Shown: positions 14,965-15,617 of the stretch, in pieces
How positions within the stretch are numbered: the first letter of the stretch is position 1
How the letters are laid out: each line of letters opens with the position of its first letter
DNA from: Methanobacteriota archaeon
GTDB taxonomy: Archaea; Thermoplasmatota; Poseidoniia; Poseidoniales; Poseidoniaceae
NCBI GenBank assembly: GCA_002719475.1
Contig: PBHQ01000023.1
Span: forward strand, 1-15,617
DNA: 15,617 bases
Reading direction: 5' to 3'
The notes under the pieces: model-generated
Databases searched by the model: none
Told to the model about the DNA's origin: nothing
What the model saw: only the letters and a program-made list of their open reading frames with translations
Made by a program: the position numbers and the translations under genes

Positions 14965-15617
14965 GTGCAGTCTTTGTCTGAGGAGCATATTGCCAAGGGA
15001 AAACGTCAGATTTTGTTTATCACAATATTATTTGTTTCTACTATTGTGATGGCGGTTATCGCGATGGGACAGGGTTCTTACAGTAAATTGGATACATGGG
15101 CCACCATTCAAATTTTTTTGGGCTTAGAAGATTTAGATGATGTTGAGTCTGACATACTTTGGAAGATTAGGCTACCTAGAATTTTGATGGCAATAATTGG
15201 AGGTATTGCTTTAGCAACTGCAGGTGCTTTGATGCAGGGTTGCTTGGGTAATCCTTTGGTTTCACCATTGACATTGGGAGTTGCTTCTGGTGCTGCATTA
15301 GGGGCAGCATTAGCGATTGTACTTGGATTTGCAATTGTAGATATACCGGAACTGGGAATTGTAGCGAATGCATTTTTGTTCTCATTGCTTGTTGTTTTCA
15401 TTATTATTCAATTAGGTAAATTCCGTTCAATCAGTGCAGAGTCATACATCTTGGTAGGTATTGCGATTACATTCATTGCTGGGGCGGTAGTCTCAGTAAT
15501 GCAATATTTCGCCAGCGATGCTCAACTTTCCAAACTGGCACATTGGTCTTTTGGTAGTCTTTCACGTCCAGTAATTATGAACGTGCTTTTGATAGGAACT
15601 GTGGTTTTGGTATTGTT
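14965..15617 (+). CDS. FecCD-type ABC transporter permease (3' partial)
   Basis: The frame runs to the window end without a stop, so only about 217 residues are present. The start is GTG at 14965, eight bases after AGGAGG (14951-14956), which itself overlaps the end of the binding-protein gene; the two are clearly one operon. The protein begins MQSLSEEHIAKGKRQILF, then has a first membrane segment. The FecCD family signature is plain: LWKIRLPRILMAIIGGIALA, then GALMQGCLGNPLVSPLTLGV and SGAALGAALAIVLG. Further membrane segments follow near 130-150 and 163-180. This is the membrane channel half of an importer driven by a FecE-type ATPase, which should be encoded just beyond the window. It would move the substrate delivered by the preceding protein. 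Confidence 0.95.
   Translation, partial: MQSLSEEHIAKGKRQILFITILFVSTIVMAVIAMGQGSYSKLDTWATIQIFLGLEDLDDVESDILWKIRLPRILMAIIGGIALATAGALMQGCLGNPLVSPLTLGVASGAALGAALAIVLGFAIVDIPELGIVANAFLFSLLVVFIIIQLGKFRSISAESYILVGIAITFIAGAVVSVMQYFASDAQLSKLAHWSFGSLSRPVIMNVLLIGTVVLVL

Noticed and set aside
15108..15401. Minus-strand frames over the permease gene
   Set aside because: The plus strand encodes an unmistakable FecCD permease that runs off the window; the minus-strand products are Ala/Pro-rich shadows.

Overview
The window looks like a chromosomal segment of a planktonic marine archaeon, most likely a Marine Group II euryarchaeote (Poseidoniales, Thermoplasmatota). This is inferred from gene content, not from a marker gene. 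The signs are large secreted proteins with He_PIG-type Ig modules and Asp-rich thrombospondin-type-3 calcium repeats, a secreted cyclophilin and a surface protein with archaeosortase-like C-terminal tails, many N-glycosylation sequons, archaeal TATA-like boxes and purine-rich Shine-Dalgarno sites. No tRNA, rRNA, CRISPR array, transposase or phage structural gene was seen.

Region 1 (1-4619, plus strand) holds the 3' part of a very large surface protein: an extracellular Ig and calcium-repeat stalk, one membrane span, then a cytoplasmic beta domain, charged helix and helix-hairpin-helix tail. An MscS-family mechanosensitive channel follows. Region 2 (4621-8413, minus strand) is a tight three-gene unit, transcribed right to left: a secreted cyclophilin-type prolyl isomerase, a 173-residue helical protein and an SPFH-like protein with a C-terminal zinc ribbon. 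It converges on the channel gene with a single base between the stop codons. Region 3 (8414-9960) has a divergent intergenic space with an 8-bp-arm palindrome, then a polytopic membrane protein resembling the 7TM sensor module of histidine kinases but lacking a kinase.

Region 4 (9961-15617, plus strand) is the most interesting part, an apparent iron-acquisition locus. It starts with a lipoprotein of the FEA1 family (low-iron-inducible periplasmic protein, best known from algae and linked to the phytotransferrins). Next come a large secreted surface protein, a FecB/TroA-type substrate-binding protein and the start of a FecCD-type permease, which runs off the window. The last three genes are translationally coupled or nearly so. 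The FEA1-like gene is preceded by the palindrome TTTAGG-GTGG-CCTAAA, which resembles a DtxR/IdeR-type iron box and abuts the probable TATA box. A hairpin plus T-run follows the FEA1-like gene and could make its expression exceed that of the transporter genes. The inferred system is an iron-regulated archaeal pathway in which a surface-anchored phytotransferrin-like protein captures iron and passes it to a binding-protein-dependent ABC importer.
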